64,000 bases of DNA from Flexivirga caeni (GCF_003724155.1 NZ_RJJQ01000001.1:62001-126000), one strand, 5' to 3'; shown: positions 43,850-52,413, numbered from the stretch's first letter. Translations and numbers: made by a program. Notes: generated by a model not told the origin, from the letters alone.

Positions 43850-44872
43850 TCACGCTCCGCGGCGCTGGTGGTGGATGTCGGTGACGGGATTTGCGTCCGT
43901 GGGTAAGTGGCCGCCGGGTGGCGGTTCGGGCGGGTGGTCACTCGGCGCGAAGGCCTCCAGGGCCCCGTCGTCGAGCAGTTGTTGGGCCAGGTCGTGCCCG
44001 ATGCGCTCGGCCTTGTCGAGCGGACCGGTCATCGAGCGGCGCAGCTCGAAACTGCCGTCCAGCCGGCCGACGAACGCCCGCAGCGAGACCTCGAGCCTGC
44101 CGTCGAGGTCTTCGCTGATCTCCGCGAGCGCGCCCAGGGGCGCGGCGCACCCGGCCTCGAGCCGGGCAAGCACCGCGCGCTCGGCGGTGACGGCGGCGCG
44201 AGTGTCGGGGTGGTCCAAGACGTGCAGGGCCTCATGCAGTTGCGTGTCGGCAGTGCGGATTTCGAGCGCGAGCGCACCCTGGCCGGGCGCTGGCAGCACC
44301 TGGAGCGGGTCGATGACCTCGGTGACTTCATCGAGCCGGCCGAGACGCGACATGCCGGCGCGGGCAAGGACGACCGCGTCGACCACACCCCGGCGGACAA
44401 GTTCGACACGGGAGTCGACATTGCCGCGGATGTCGCGAGTGCGCAGGCCCAGGCCGAGCGCCGCCAGCTGAGCAGCTCGCCGGGGAGCACCGGTGCCGAC
44501 GACGGAGTCGACGGGCAACTCACCGAGCGTGAGCCCGTCCCGTGCGACGAGGACGTCGCGCGGGTCTTCCCGCTGCGGGATGGCGGCAACCGTCAACCCG
44601 TCCGCGGGTGCGGTCGGCAGGTCCTTGAGCGAATGCACGGTCAGGTCGATCCGCCCGTCGTGCAACGCATTCCGGATGGCCGTGGCGAAGATGCCGGTGC
44701 CGCCGAGCTGGCTCAGCGACGCCCTGTTGGTGTCACCCTCAGTGACGATTTCGACGATCTCGACCTGGTGGCCGAGCGTGCGCAGCCGGTCGGCGATCAG
44801 CCCGGTCTGGGTGAGCGCGAGCGTGCTGCGCCGGCTGCCGATGCGGATCGGCTTGCGGAAGGGTCCGGTCAC
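43850..44872 (-). CDS. hemC: Hydroxymethylbilane synthase
   Basis: 340 aa. Polymerises four porphobilinogens on a dipyrromethane cofactor attached to Cys242 (ARLEAGCAAPLGA). Other signatures are RIGSRRSTLALTQT, TVHSLKDLPTAPADGL and RRAAQLAALGLGLRTRDIRG. It overlaps the hemA stop (44869) with its GTG. The C-terminal ~25 residues (PPEPPPGGHLPTDANPVTD) are a family-atypical Pro-rich tail. Confidence 0.95.
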   Translation of the reverse strand: MTGPFRKPIRIGSRRSTLALTQTGLIADRLRTLGHQVEIVEIVTEGDTNRASLSQLGGTGIFATAIRNALHDGRIDLTVHSLKDLPTAPADGLTVAAIPQREDPRDVLVARDGLTLGELPVDSVVGTGAPRRAAQLAALGLGLRTRDIRGNVDSRVELVRRGVVDAVVLARAGMSRLGRLDEVTEVIDPLQVLPAPGQGALALEIRTADTQLHEALHVLDHPDTRAAVTAERAVLARLEAGCAAPLGALAEISEDLDGRLEVSLRAFVGRLDGSFELRRSMTGPLDKAERIGHDLAQQLLDDGALEAFAPSDHPPEPPPGGHLPTDANPVTDIHHQRRGA

Positions 44873-46278
44873 CGCACCTCACCGCCCTCGACACCCCACG
44901 AAGCTTCTTTTCCGCTACGCTGCACCCACCGAAGTTCTCCCCCGCTGCGCTCCCCCGATACTTCGTCGGGACCCGCAGCCCCCGAATACTTCGCGGGGAC
45001 CCCGTCAAGGGGGATCTGCGACACGCGCGACTCATGCGGGTCCAGGTCGAAAAGGGTTCGCAACAACGCGGCGTAATCCTGGCCGCCCTGTTCCTCGCCG
45101 GCCAGCTGCTTGATGCGCACCGTCGGGGGGTGCAGGATCTTCTCGACCACGCGATGCACGGTCATCTGCACCTGCGCCTCGTCGTGTTCGGAGAGTTCGA
45201 CGCGCTGGCCGAGCCGGGTGAGTTCGGTGGCGACGACGTCGGCCGCACGAGCGCGCAGCTCGGCGACCGCCGGGGCGACCGCAGCTGCGCGGCGAGCCAC
45301 GAGGAACTCGGCAACCTCGGCGCTGACCAGGTCCTGGGCAGCGGCCAGCTGGGTCTTCTCGGCATCGTCGGTCACCGTCGCGTTGAGGTCTTCGAGGCTG
45401 ATCAGCGTCGTGCCGGGAAGCGTGGCCAATTGCGGATCGACGTCACGCGGCAGCGCCAGATCGACCAGCACCCTGCGCTGGTCGACGGGCCGCACATTGT
45501 CGGGGTCGAGGATGTGCCCGACAGCGCCCGTGCACGAGATCACCAGGTCGGCGTGTGCGATCGCGCCGGTCAGCTGCGACCAGTCCGCGGCGACGCCACC
45601 GGTTGCTTCGGCGAGGCGGGTTGCCTTGGCCGGGGTGCGGTTGATGATGGTCAGACTGCCGACCCCGGCGCGCGCGAGCGTGTGGGCGGCGAGCCCGCTC
45701 ATCGCACCGGCGCCGACGACCAGCGCGCGCTGCGCGCTCAGCTCGCCGAGCGTGGCCTGCGCGACGGCCAGCGACCGCTCGACCAGCGAGCGGCTGACCG
45801 AGTCGATGTCGGTCTCGGTGTGCACCCGCTTGCCGACGCGCAGCGCGTGTTGCATCAGCGCGGACAGCGACGGGTCGAGGTGGTCGGCTTCCTGGGCGAC
45901 GCGCAGGGCGTCGCGGAGCTGCCCGAGGATCTGCCCTTCGCCGACGGCGACCGAGTCGAGTCCGGATGCCACCTGGAAGGCGTGAGCGACCGCGCGGTCC
46001 TCGAAGTGGACATAGAGGTGCTCGCGCAACTCGGCGACGCCCAAACCCGTTGCTGTCGCGAGAGATTCAGTGATCTCCGTGACCGCGCCGTGGAAGGTCT
46101 CGACGTCGGCGTAGATCTCCACCCGGTTGCAGGTGGAGACGACCACGGTGGCGTTGATGTGCTCACCACGGCCGAGCGCGTCCTCGAGTCCGCGGATGTC
46201 CTGTGCGCTCAGCGTGGCACGCTCCAGCAGGTCGACACCGCTGGTGCGGTGCGACATACCAAGGACAATGAGGCTCAT
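44869..46278 (-). CDS. hemA: Glutamyl-tRNA reductase with repeat-derived C-terminal tail
   Basis: 469 aa. First committed step of the C5 haem pathway: glutamyl-tRNA to glutamate-1-semialdehyde. Cys50 in VVVSTCNRVEIYAD is the nucleophile; the NADPH-binding RALVVGAGAMSGLAAHTL and GQILGQLRDAL are present. The usual C-terminus near LRTLFDLDP is followed by about 50 extra residues (VPAKYSGAAGPDEVSGERSG and more) that are encoded by the dispersed repeat at 44891-45004. The ATG at 46278 has a strong AGGAGGGGG site. Confidence 0.94.
   Translation of the reverse strand: MSLIVLGMSHRTSGVDLLERATLSAQDIRGLEDALGRGEHINATVVVSTCNRVEIYADVETFHGAVTEITESLATATGLGVAELREHLYVHFEDRAVAHAFQVASGLDSVAVGEGQILGQLRDALRVAQEADHLDPSLSALMQHALRVGKRVHTETDIDSVSRSLVERSLAVAQATLGELSAQRALVVGAGAMSGLAAHTLARAGVGSLTIINRTPAKATRLAEATGGVAADWSQLTGAIAHADLVISCTGAVGHILDPDNVRPVDQRRVLVDLALPRDVDPQLATLPGTTLISLEDLNATVTDDAEKTQLAAAQDLVSAEVAEFLVARRAAAVAPAVAELRARAADVVATELTRLGQRVELSEHDEAQVQMTVHRVVEKILHPPTVRIKQLAGEEQGGQDYAALLRTLFDLDPHESRVSQIPLDGVPAKYSGAAGPDEVSGERSGGELRWVQRSGKEASWGVEGGEVR
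44891..45004. repeat. REP-like dispersed repeat, long copy inside hemA
   Basis: The plus strand reads ACACCCCACGAAGC, then GCTGCGCTCCCCCGATACTT, then CCGAATACTTCGCGGGGACC. The blocks are shared with 37091-37147 in the opposite orientation, with extra internal units here. It lies wholly within the 3' end of hemA and carries the hemC ribosome region just beyond it. Confidence 0.7.
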
Positions 46279-46345
46279 CGCCACCCCCTCCTGCGTCGGG
46301 TGCCGCGATTCGCCCTGAGCCCTGTTGGTCGCTCGCTGCGCTCGC

Positions 46346-47017
46346 TCATCGCCGCCCCTCCGCCACGTCGTCGAATTCGTCACGGCCGCGCTGCTCGTGG
46401 AAGGCGAGGATCTGCAACTCGGTGGCCAGGTCGACCTTGCGGACCTCGACCCCGTCGGGGACCGTGATGACGCACGGTGCGAAATTGAGGATGGAACGCA
46501 CGCCGAGCGCAATCGCCCGGTCGGCGGCCTGCTGCGCCGCGTGCGGCGGCGTCGCCAGCACGGCGATGATCGTCTCGGGCGCCTGCCGGGCCAGTTCGGC
46601 AAAGTCGATCACGCGCAGTCCGGCGATCTCGGTGCCGATGATGGCGGGGTCCTCGTCGACCAGCCAGCGCACGCTGAACCCCCGGGTCGCGAAGCCGCCG
46701 TATGCCGCGAGCGCGTGACCCAGGTTGCCCATGCCGATGATCGCCACGGCCCAGTCGTGCTGCAGCCCGAGCTCACGAGAGATCTCCTCGGACAGCCGCG
46801 CGACGTCGTAGCCGACACCGCGCACGCCATACGATCCGAGGTGCGAGAGGTCCTTGCGCAATCCCGCCGAGCGGACCCCCGCCGCTTCGGCGAGTTCTTC
46901 GGAGGAGACCACGTCGACACCGCGGGATTCCAGGGATGCCAGTGCTCGCAGATAAAGCGGTAGCCGAGCCACGGTGGCTTCGGGAATCTCCCGACGGGCG
47001 GCCGATGCAGTGCTCAC
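46346..47017 (-). CDS. rex: Redox-sensing transcriptional repressor Rex
   Basis: 223 aa. The N-terminal winged helix (ATVARLPLYLRALASLESRG and AAGVRSAGLRKDLSHLGSYG) recognises operator DNA. The Rossmann domain has AIIGMGNLGHALAAYGG (Gly95-Gly100) for NADH/NAD+ sensing and a C-terminal domain-swapping helix (QILAFHEQRG). Rex represses respiratory genes until NADH rises. It heads the hem operon here, as in Streptomyces, and a Rex-like operator lies about 84 bp upstream. Confidence 0.95.
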   Translation of the reverse strand: MSTASAARREIPEATVARLPLYLRALASLESRGVDVVSSEELAEAAGVRSAGLRKDLSHLGSYGVRGVGYDVARLSEEISRELGLQHDWAVAIIGMGNLGHALAAYGGFATRGFSVRWLVDEDPAIIGTEIAGLRVIDFAELARQAPETIIAVLATPPHAAQQAADRAIALGVRSILNFAPCVITVPDGVEVRKVDLATELQILAFHEQRGRDEFDDVAEGRR

Positions 47018-47100
47018 TGGCGCTTCGACTCCTCATGCGTCACGGGCGGGCGTATACCAAACGCCGACCACAGAGGATCAATGACCCCCTGACTGTAGGT

Positions 47101-47122
47101 CTTTGTGAACGCGGGCACAAAG
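47101..47122. promoter_or_regulatory. Candidate Rex operator
   Basis: CTTTGTGAACGCGGGCACAA followed by AG forms perfect 7-bp arms (CTTTGTG/CACAAAG). Its core TGTGAACGCGGGCACA differs from the Streptomyces Rex consensus TGTGAACGCGTTCACA at two positions. It lies about 84 bp upstream of the rex start, so autoregulation of rex-hemACDB is expected. Confidence 0.75.
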
Positions 47123-47228
47123 TCGCGAATTCCCGGAAAAGGTGCTACACACCCGGAACGCGCCATCCAGGGGTCCTTGCGGCGGGTGCGGAATGGCGGT
47201 CGCGGTGGCCGGGCGTTCATGCGCCGCC

Positions 47229-47372
47229 GGGTATGCAGATCGCGCGGTGGAGCGCGCCCAGGATGCGGGCGCCGAACTGCTCGAAGGACCACTCACCACG
47301 GACTGGGGGACGCAGGCGGCATACCTGCGCGGACCCGGGAACCTCGTCGTCGACGTATGCCGCGACGCCTGA
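47229..47372 (+). pseudogene. Glyoxalase/VOC-family C-terminal remnant
   Basis: The last 45 residues read ADRAVERAQDAGAELLEGPL, then TTDWGTQAAYLRGPGNLVVD, the typical C-terminal betaalphabeta unit of vicinal-oxygen-chelate proteins (A-x-AGAE-x2-E-P-x3-WG-x3-AY-x-R-x-P-x-GNLV). Upstream sequence is out of frame and not recognisable. It overlaps the rex upstream region and is convergent with the glutaredoxin gene. Confidence 0.6.
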
Positions 47373-47382
47373 CCGTCCCAGG

Positions 47383-47643
47383 TCAGCGGCCGAAGAACCG
47401 CCGCCGGGAGAGCGCCTTGCGCAGCCGCTGCTCGTCCACTCGCCAGTAGTCGTGCTGCTTGCCGTCGACGAGGGTGACCGGGATCTGTTCGGCGTATGCC
47501 GCCAGCAGCTCCGGCTCGTCGAGGATGTTGCGCTCGGTGAAGCTCTCTCCCGTGTCTGCGCACACTCGCTCGATCACCGCGCGTGCCTCGTCGCACAGGG
47601 GGCAGCCCGGTTTGCTGATGAGCGTGATGCGCGGGTTCGCCAT
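47383..47643 (-). CDS. Glutaredoxin-like protein
   Basis: 86 aa. The thioredoxin-fold redox motif CPLC lies in ITLISKPGCPLCDEARAVIE and the cis-Pro in EQIPVTLVDG; the family DUF836/glutaredoxin pattern (H/DYWRVDEQRLRKAL at the C-terminus) fits. The ATG at 47643 sits right after the acyltransferase stop (47646), so the two are co-transcribed from the right. Small actinobacterial glutaredoxins in this position neighbour rex and hemA. Confidence 0.88.
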   Translation of the reverse strand: MANPRITLISKPGCPLCDEARAVIERVCADTGESFTERNILDEPELLAAYAEQIPVTLVDGKQHDYWRVDEQRLRKALSRRRFFGR

Positions 47644-47645
47644 AC

Positions 47646-49136
47646 CTAAAAAAAGACCGAACGGCGTTGCAGCAGAAGGGAATGCAGCGATTGCTGGACT
47701 ATCTCGCGGACCTGGTCGGTCAGATCGAAGACCAGCATCGGGTCGTCCGCGGCAGCGGCGCCGTGACTGGCGGTGTCGACCGGTTCGCCGAACTCGATGA
47801 TCCACTTGCTCGGCAGCGGGATCAGCCCAGCGAGGCCGAAGAGCGGGAAGAGCGGTGTGATCGGGAAGTAGGGGAAGCCAAGCAGTCGCGCCAGCCCCTT
47901 GATGTTGCCGAGCATCGGGTAGATCTCCTCGGCGCCGACGATCGCGCACGGGATGATCGGCACCTCGGCGCGCAGGGCGGCCGCGACGAACCCGCCGCGA
48001 CCGAAGCGCTGCAGCTTGTAGCGTTCGCCGAACGGCTTGCCGACGCCCTTGAAGCCCTCGGGGAAGACGGCCACCAGTTCACCCTGCGCGAAGAGCCGCT
48101 CGATGTCCGGGTTGGACGCGAGCGTGGTGCCCGACTTGCGGCTGAACTCGCCGACCAGCGGCGACTCGAAGACCAGGTCGGCGCCAAGCATCCGCAGATG
48201 GCGATGCGTCGGATGTTCGTCGTGTACGGCGACCTGGGTCATCAGGCCGTCGATCGGCAGCGTGCCGGAGTGGTTGGCGACGACGAGCGCGGCCCCGGAC
48301 GCGGGAATGTTCTCGACGCCGCGCACCTCCACCCGGAACCACCGCTTGTAGAGCGGCCGCAGGATCGGCAGCCACACCTTGTCGGTGAACTCCTGGTCGA
48401 AGCCGAAGTCGTCGATCTCGTAATCGCCGGTGAGCCGGCGCCGCACGAAGGCGAGCGCGGCGGCGATCCGGTGCTCCAGATCGTCGTCTTCGATGCCGAC
48501 CAGGGAGCCCGCCTTGCGCAGCGCTTCGACGAGTAGGTTGATCAGGACTTCGAACTCGCCCGCGCCGGACGCGTCAGGAGTGATTGCATCCGCCGGGGAC
48601 TCGGGCGGGTCGGGCACTACCCGCAGCGGCGGGGCGTCGGTCGGACGGTCGGTGCGCCGGGTGCCGGCATGGCCGGCGGCGGCACTGATCGAGCGACGGG
48701 AGGGGCGCCGCGCGGATGCCTCCGCGCGTGGCGCGGCGGCTTCGGTATGACGACTCGGCTCCCCCGTCGTCCGCGCGCCCGGCTGCGACGCGGCCTTCGT
48801 GGCGGCCCGCTTCGTGGCGGGAGTCTTGTTCGCCGACGCCGCCTGCTTCGCTGTGGTCTTCCGGGCTGCCGGCTTCTTGGCGGCAGTCTTCTTGACTGCA
48901 GACTTCGTGACTGCCGGCTTCGTGGCCCCGGACTTCTTCGCCGGAGCGCGCTTGGCCCCGGACTTCTTCGTGGCCGGCGCGTCAGGGGCCGCCTTCTCGG
49001 CGGGCGCTTGGTTTGCAGTCGCCCTGGGCGCAGCCGCCTCGGGCGCGATCACCCTCGCCGCGGGCCCTACGGCGTCACGCGGTTCGCGCGCGGGGGTCAT
49101 GCCGTCGCCGGTGCCGGTCGGCTCTTCGTCAGACAC
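47646..49136 (-). CDS. PlsC-like acyltransferase with Lys/Ala-rich N-terminal tail
   Basis: 496 aa. The C-terminal ~280 residues are a 1-acylglycerol-3-phosphate acyltransferase-type domain with ALVVANHSGTLPIDGL (HX4D catalytic pair), LVAVFPEGFKGVGK and IIPCAIVGAEEIYPML. The N-terminal ~180 residues are disordered and rich in Ala/Lys/Pro with repeated AKK/KKxA units (PAKKSGATKPAVTKSAVKKT), like histone H1 tails. The GTG at 49136 overlaps the epimerase stop. It probably acylates a membrane lipid; the tail may bind nucleic acid or anionic surfaces (inference). Confidence 0.82.
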   Translation of the reverse strand: MSDEEPTGTGDGMTPAREPRDAVGPAARVIAPEAAAPRATANQAPAEKAAPDAPATKKSGAKRAPAKKSGATKPAVTKSAVKKTAAKKPAARKTTAKQAASANKTPATKRAATKAASQPGARTTGEPSRHTEAAAPRAEASARRPSRRSISAAAGHAGTRRTDRPTDAPPLRVVPDPPESPADAITPDASGAGEFEVLINLLVEALRKAGSLVGIEDDDLEHRIAAALAFVRRRLTGDYEIDDFGFDQEFTDKVWLPILRPLYKRWFRVEVRGVENIPASGAALVVANHSGTLPIDGLMTQVAVHDEHPTHRHLRMLGADLVFESPLVGEFSRKSGTTLASNPDIERLFAQGELVAVFPEGFKGVGKPFGERYKLQRFGRGGFVAAALRAEVPIIPCAIVGAEEIYPMLGNIKGLARLLGFPYFPITPLFPLFGLAGLIPLPSKWIIEFGEPVDTASHGAAAADDPMLVFDLTDQVREIVQQSLHSLLLQRRSVFF

Positions 49137-50115
49137 GTGCCTCTCCCAGGTTGCCGGTGCTCGCGCGGCTCGCGCCGAACACCTCGCGGAAGGCGTCTCG
49201 TGTGCTGTGCCGGGGCTCGAAGCCGAGACGGTCGCACATGCGGGTGGTGTCCATGCCGCGGCCGAACTGCAGGAACTGCATTTGTTCGGCGTCGAATGAC
49301 CCACTGCCGCCGAGCAATCCGCTCACCTGCTGCACGAGTGCCCCGGTCTGCGGCAGCACCGGGGTGACGCGTTTGCCCGCGATCCGGGCTGCTTGCCGGA
49401 CGGTCAGCAGTCCCGCGCCCGCGACGTTGATCGTCCCGGACAACTGCTCGGCCCGCGCGGCACGGTGCAGCACCTCGACCGCATCGTCGATGTGCAGCAC
49501 CTGGAAGCGCCCGTCATACCCGAGCGGGACGGGCAGCACGGGCAGCGAGAAATATTCGGAGAACGTGGTGCGCAGATCGGGGCCGACGAGGTTCGCCATA
49601 CGCAACATGGTGACCTGGATGTCGGGGCGCCGTCGGGCGAGCCCACGCACGTAGGTCTCGACCTCGACCGAGTCCCGCCCGAACCCGCCAGTGGGGCTGC
49701 GGCGGGCGCTCATGTCCTCGGTGAACATGGCGGGGTCGCGCGCGGACGAACCGTAGATCGACGACGACGACTTGACGACGAGGCGTTGCACCGAGTCGGT
49801 GCGCTGGCACGCAGCGAGCAACTGCATCGTGCCGATGACGTTGATCTCCTTCTGCAGCGCACGGCCACCGGCCTGCTTGGGCGTCATGATGACGCCGAGG
49901 TGCAGCACGGTGTCGACCTGCTCCTGCGCGAGGATCCGGCCCATGACCGGGTTGCGTATGTCGGCCCGGATGAAGTCGGCCCGGCCGAGACTGTGCAGCG
50001 GCGGCACGGTGTCGACGGCGATGACCCGGTCGAGACCGGGGTCTGCGGCGAGGGCGCGGCACGTCATACCACCGACGAGGCGGGACACTCCGGTGACCAG
50101 GACAACCCGACCCAT
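49129..50115 (-). CDS. NAD-dependent epimerase/dehydratase family protein
   Basis: An extended SDR of 328 aa. The cofactor motif VLVTGVSRLVGGMT differs from the usual GxxGxxG in the first positions, but Rossmann features RADIRNPVMGRIL, VLHLGVIMTP and VVKSSSSIYGSSARDP are normal. The usual YxxxK is replaced around DSVEVETYVRGLA, so dehydrogenase chemistry is uncertain. It is coupled to the PlsC-like gene (8-bp overlap), a pairing conserved in actinobacteria. The ATG at 50115 has a GGAGGG site. Confidence 0.82.
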   Translation of the reverse strand: MGRVVLVTGVSRLVGGMTCRALAADPGLDRVIAVDTVPPLHSLGRADFIRADIRNPVMGRILAQEQVDTVLHLGVIMTPKQAGGRALQKEINVIGTMQLLAACQRTDSVQRLVVKSSSSIYGSSARDPAMFTEDMSARRSPTGGFGRDSVEVETYVRGLARRRPDIQVTMLRMANLVGPDLRTTFSEYFSLPVLPVPLGYDGRFQVLHIDDAVEVLHRAARAEQLSGTINVAGAGLLTVRQAARIAGKRVTPVLPQTGALVQQVSGLLGGSGSFDAEQMQFLQFGRGMDTTRMCDRLGFEPRHSTRDAFREVFGASRASTGNLGEARV

Positions 50116-50242
50116 TCGCCCTCCTTCGTGACCTGCTCGCTGTGCAGCGATCCTATCGAGACTGCCCGGACGGCTACGACGAAGCCCCGGTGCCCGCACG
50201 TGCTGCGGTCCGGGGCTCCTGCTGCTCGGCGCGCCGAGCGGC

Positions 50243-50341
50243 TTACTTCTTGTTGCGGCGCTGGTGGCGCGTCTTGCGAAGCAGCTTGCGGTGCTTCTTC
50301 TTGGCCATCCGCTTACGGCGCTTCTTGACGACTGAACCCAT
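50243..50341 (-). CDS. Small ribosomal subunit protein bS22
   Basis: A 32-aa, extremely basic peptide: MGSVVKKRRKRMAKKKHRKL followed by LRKTRHQRRNKK. This is the AURKAIP1/COX24-type bS22 protein described in mycobacterial ribosomes and widespread in actinobacteria, where it contacts 16S rRNA near the decoding centre. It is too short for most gene callers. The ATG at 50341 and TAA at 50245 are clear. It lies between the epimerase and a small HTH gene, the usual place. Confidence 0.93.
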   Translation of the reverse strand: MGSVVKKRRKRMAKKKHRKLLRKTRHQRRNKK

Positions 50342-50510
50342 GCGTACGCTCTTCCTGAATTGCTGACGAAAAACCGGCGGGCTGCGCTCCAACCGGTCGC
50401 GAAGCCTGATCTGTCTCGCGTCCCCGGGCGGGGACGCGATCGACGCCCAAGGCTACGCCATGGTGCTGACCGCGGACCAATCGAGGGCGCCGGTTGCCGC
50501 GGCCGAACGG

Positions 50511-50711
50511 TCAGGCAGTGCCCATGTAGGACTGGCTGAGATATTCGGAGACGACGTCCTCGCGAACGCGGAACGACCTCCCGACGCGCACGGCCGGCAA
50601 CTCGCCGGAGTGCACCAGCCGGTAGACCGTCATCTTCGAGACGCGCATGATGGCGGCGACCTCGGCGACGGTCATGAATGCGACCTCGCCCGGCTGACGC
50701 TCTTCGGCCAT
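50511..50711 (-). CDS. BldC/excisionase-type small HTH protein
   Basis: 66 aa, a single MerR-like winged-helix domain: VAFMTVAEVAAIMRVSKMTV followed by YRLVHSGELPAVRVGRSFRV. The length and sequence fit BldC-like DNA-binding proteins, which control development in Streptomyces and have homologues in non-differentiating actinobacteria. The start at 50711 is preferred over longer frames that run into Arg-rich antisense sequence. It lies upstream of bS22 on the same strand. Confidence 0.88.
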   Translation of the reverse strand: MAEERQPGEVAFMTVAEVAAIMRVSKMTVYRLVHSGELPAVRVGRSFRVREDVVSEYLSQSYMGTA

Positions 50712-50970
50712 GGTGTGTGCCAACCCTTCTCCTGCGACGGCTGCTCCCCTGCGTCCAACGACGCCCCGGAGGCATGCGGGTGTACTGCTGGGCAACTTTA
50801 GGGGGTCAAAGCACCATCTGGAAAGTCCGCGAGCGTGAAATGTCCACCTGACACGCCGATGCAGGCGGGAAAAATGTGGCGTATGGCGGGTGCGGCGGGA
50901 GTTTCTGGCGGTGCGGGTGGGGTGGTGGGGCTCCAGGACCGCGTGAGGCGGGGTGGCGGCGGCCGCTGCG

Positions 50971-51107
50971 TCCCGAAAGCTCGACCGTCGCGACTCCGGG
51001 ACACGAAACCGCCACCAACCCGTCCCGAAAGCTCGACCGTCGCGACTCCGGGACACGAAACCGCCATCAACCCGTCCCGAAAGCTCGACCGTCGCGACTC
51101 CGGGACA
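50971..51107. repeat. 52-bp tandem repeat, about 2.6 copies
   Basis: Units start at 50971, 51023 and 51075 and begin TCCCGAAAGCTCGACCGTCG; the third copy is partial. The copies differ at single positions (for example CCACCAACC versus CCATCAACC). The array lies in the 475-bp gap between the HTH gene and acuC. No gene was seen in that gap. Confidence 0.8.
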
Positions 51108-51186
51108 GCGCCGGACGACCCCACCGGACGACAAACCGACCGCGCCGGAGGCGACGACCGAAAGGCGAGGAGCCGCAGCAAAGGAT

Positions 51187-52398
51187 TCAGTCGAACCAGA
51201 GATCGAGTCCGTGCAGGGGGAACACGGCGCGCCGGGTGGCAAGGACGGCGCTGTCGACGGGGTTCGCCGGGTCGGCGCCGGACTCCCAGGAGCGCCACCA
51301 AACCTGGCCGTTCTCGGCTTGCCCGTCACCCATGCGGGGCGGCCCGGGCCGGTTGAAGGTGCGCTGGACGTGGTCGCGCCATACGGCGGGTACGTCGGTT
51401 TCCAGGTCGATCGGCTGGTGCGCTGCGATGGCGGTGAGGTGTGTCCAGGCGCGGGGCACGACGTCGATGAGTTCGTATCCGCCGCCGCCGAGCGCGAGCC
51501 ACTTGCCGCCGGTGACCTCGTGCGCGAGCTGGTGCAGCATCTCGTATGCCGTGCGCTGCGCGTCGACCGACAGCGCCATGTGCGCGAGCGGGTCGGCGTA
51601 GTGGGAGTCGCACCCCTGCTGGGTCACCAGCACCTGCGGCTTGAATTCGCGCACCAGCACCGGCACGACGGCATGCAGCGCGCGCAGCCAGGGACCGTCC
51701 CTGGTGCCGGGCGGCAGTGCGATGTTGACCGCGGATCCCTCGGCGTCCGGGCCGCCGACGTCACCGGGAAAACCGGTGCCGGGGAACAGAACTCGCCCGG
51801 TTTCGTGGATGGAGATGGTCAGCACGCGGGGGTCGTTCCAGAAGATGTGCTCGACGCCATCTCCGTGGTGCACGTCGACGTCGACGTAGACGACGCGTTC
51901 GGCGCCGTTGTCGAGCAGCCATTGGATGCCGAGGGCCGCGTCGTTGTAGATGCAGAAACCGGACGCGCTGCCCGGCATGGCGTGATGCAGGCCGCCGCAG
52001 AAGTTGACCCCGTGGTCGATCTCGTCCCGCCAGAGTGCCTTGGCGAGTTCCACGGTGGAGCCGGCGATCAGCGCAGATGCCTCGTGCATGCCGGGGAACG
52101 CGGGGTCGTCCTCCGTCCCGAGCCCGTATGACGAGTCGGCTGCCTCCGGGTCCGCGGACGCGGCGCGGACGGCGTCGACATACTCCGGGGTGTGCACCCA
52201 GAGGAGGAATTCGTCGCTGCCGCCAGGCATCGACGGTGGCACGACTTCGACGCCCGGAGTCTCGAAAACGCCCAGGGCATCACACAATCGGGCGGTCAGG
52301 TCGAGCCTGATCGGGTTCATCGGGTGCTGCGGACCGAAGTCGTAGGCAGTCAGCTCGTCATTCCAGACGACACGCACCCGCGGCGCCTCTGTTGCCAC
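51187..52398 (-). CDS. acuC: Acetoin utilization/histone deacetylase-family protein
   Basis: 403 aa. A zinc-dependent class I HDAC-like fold: GLHHAMPGSASGFCIYNDAA carries the catalytic His pair, YVDVDVHHGDGVEHIFW the zinc Asp/His, and LALGGGGYELIDVVPRAWTH the C-terminal Gly loop. In Bacillus, AcuC deacetylates acetyl-CoA synthetase. The neighbouring GNAT gene (16-bp gap) suggests a possible acetylation/deacetylation pair, an inference from position only. Confidence 0.9.
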   Translation of the reverse strand: MATEAPRVRVVWNDELTAYDFGPQHPMNPIRLDLTARLCDALGVFETPGVEVVPPSMPGGSDEFLLWVHTPEYVDAVRAASADPEAADSSYGLGTEDDPAFPGMHEASALIAGSTVELAKALWRDEIDHGVNFCGGLHHAMPGSASGFCIYNDAALGIQWLLDNGAERVVYVDVDVHHGDGVEHIFWNDPRVLTISIHETGRVLFPGTGFPGDVGGPDAEGSAVNIALPPGTRDGPWLRALHAVVPVLVREFKPQVLVTQQGCDSHYADPLAHMALSVDAQRTAYEMLHQLAHEVTGGKWLALGGGGYELIDVVPRAWTHLTAIAAHQPIDLETDVPAVWRDHVQRTFNRPGPPRMGDGQAENGQVWWRSWESGADPANPVDSAVLATRRAVFPLHGLDLWFD

Positions 52399-52413
52399 GA
52401 CCGACGCCCGGTC

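Noticed and set aside
50971..51107. Possible CRISPR array
   Set aside because: The repeats are contiguous 52-bp units with no variable spacers and no cas genes nearby.
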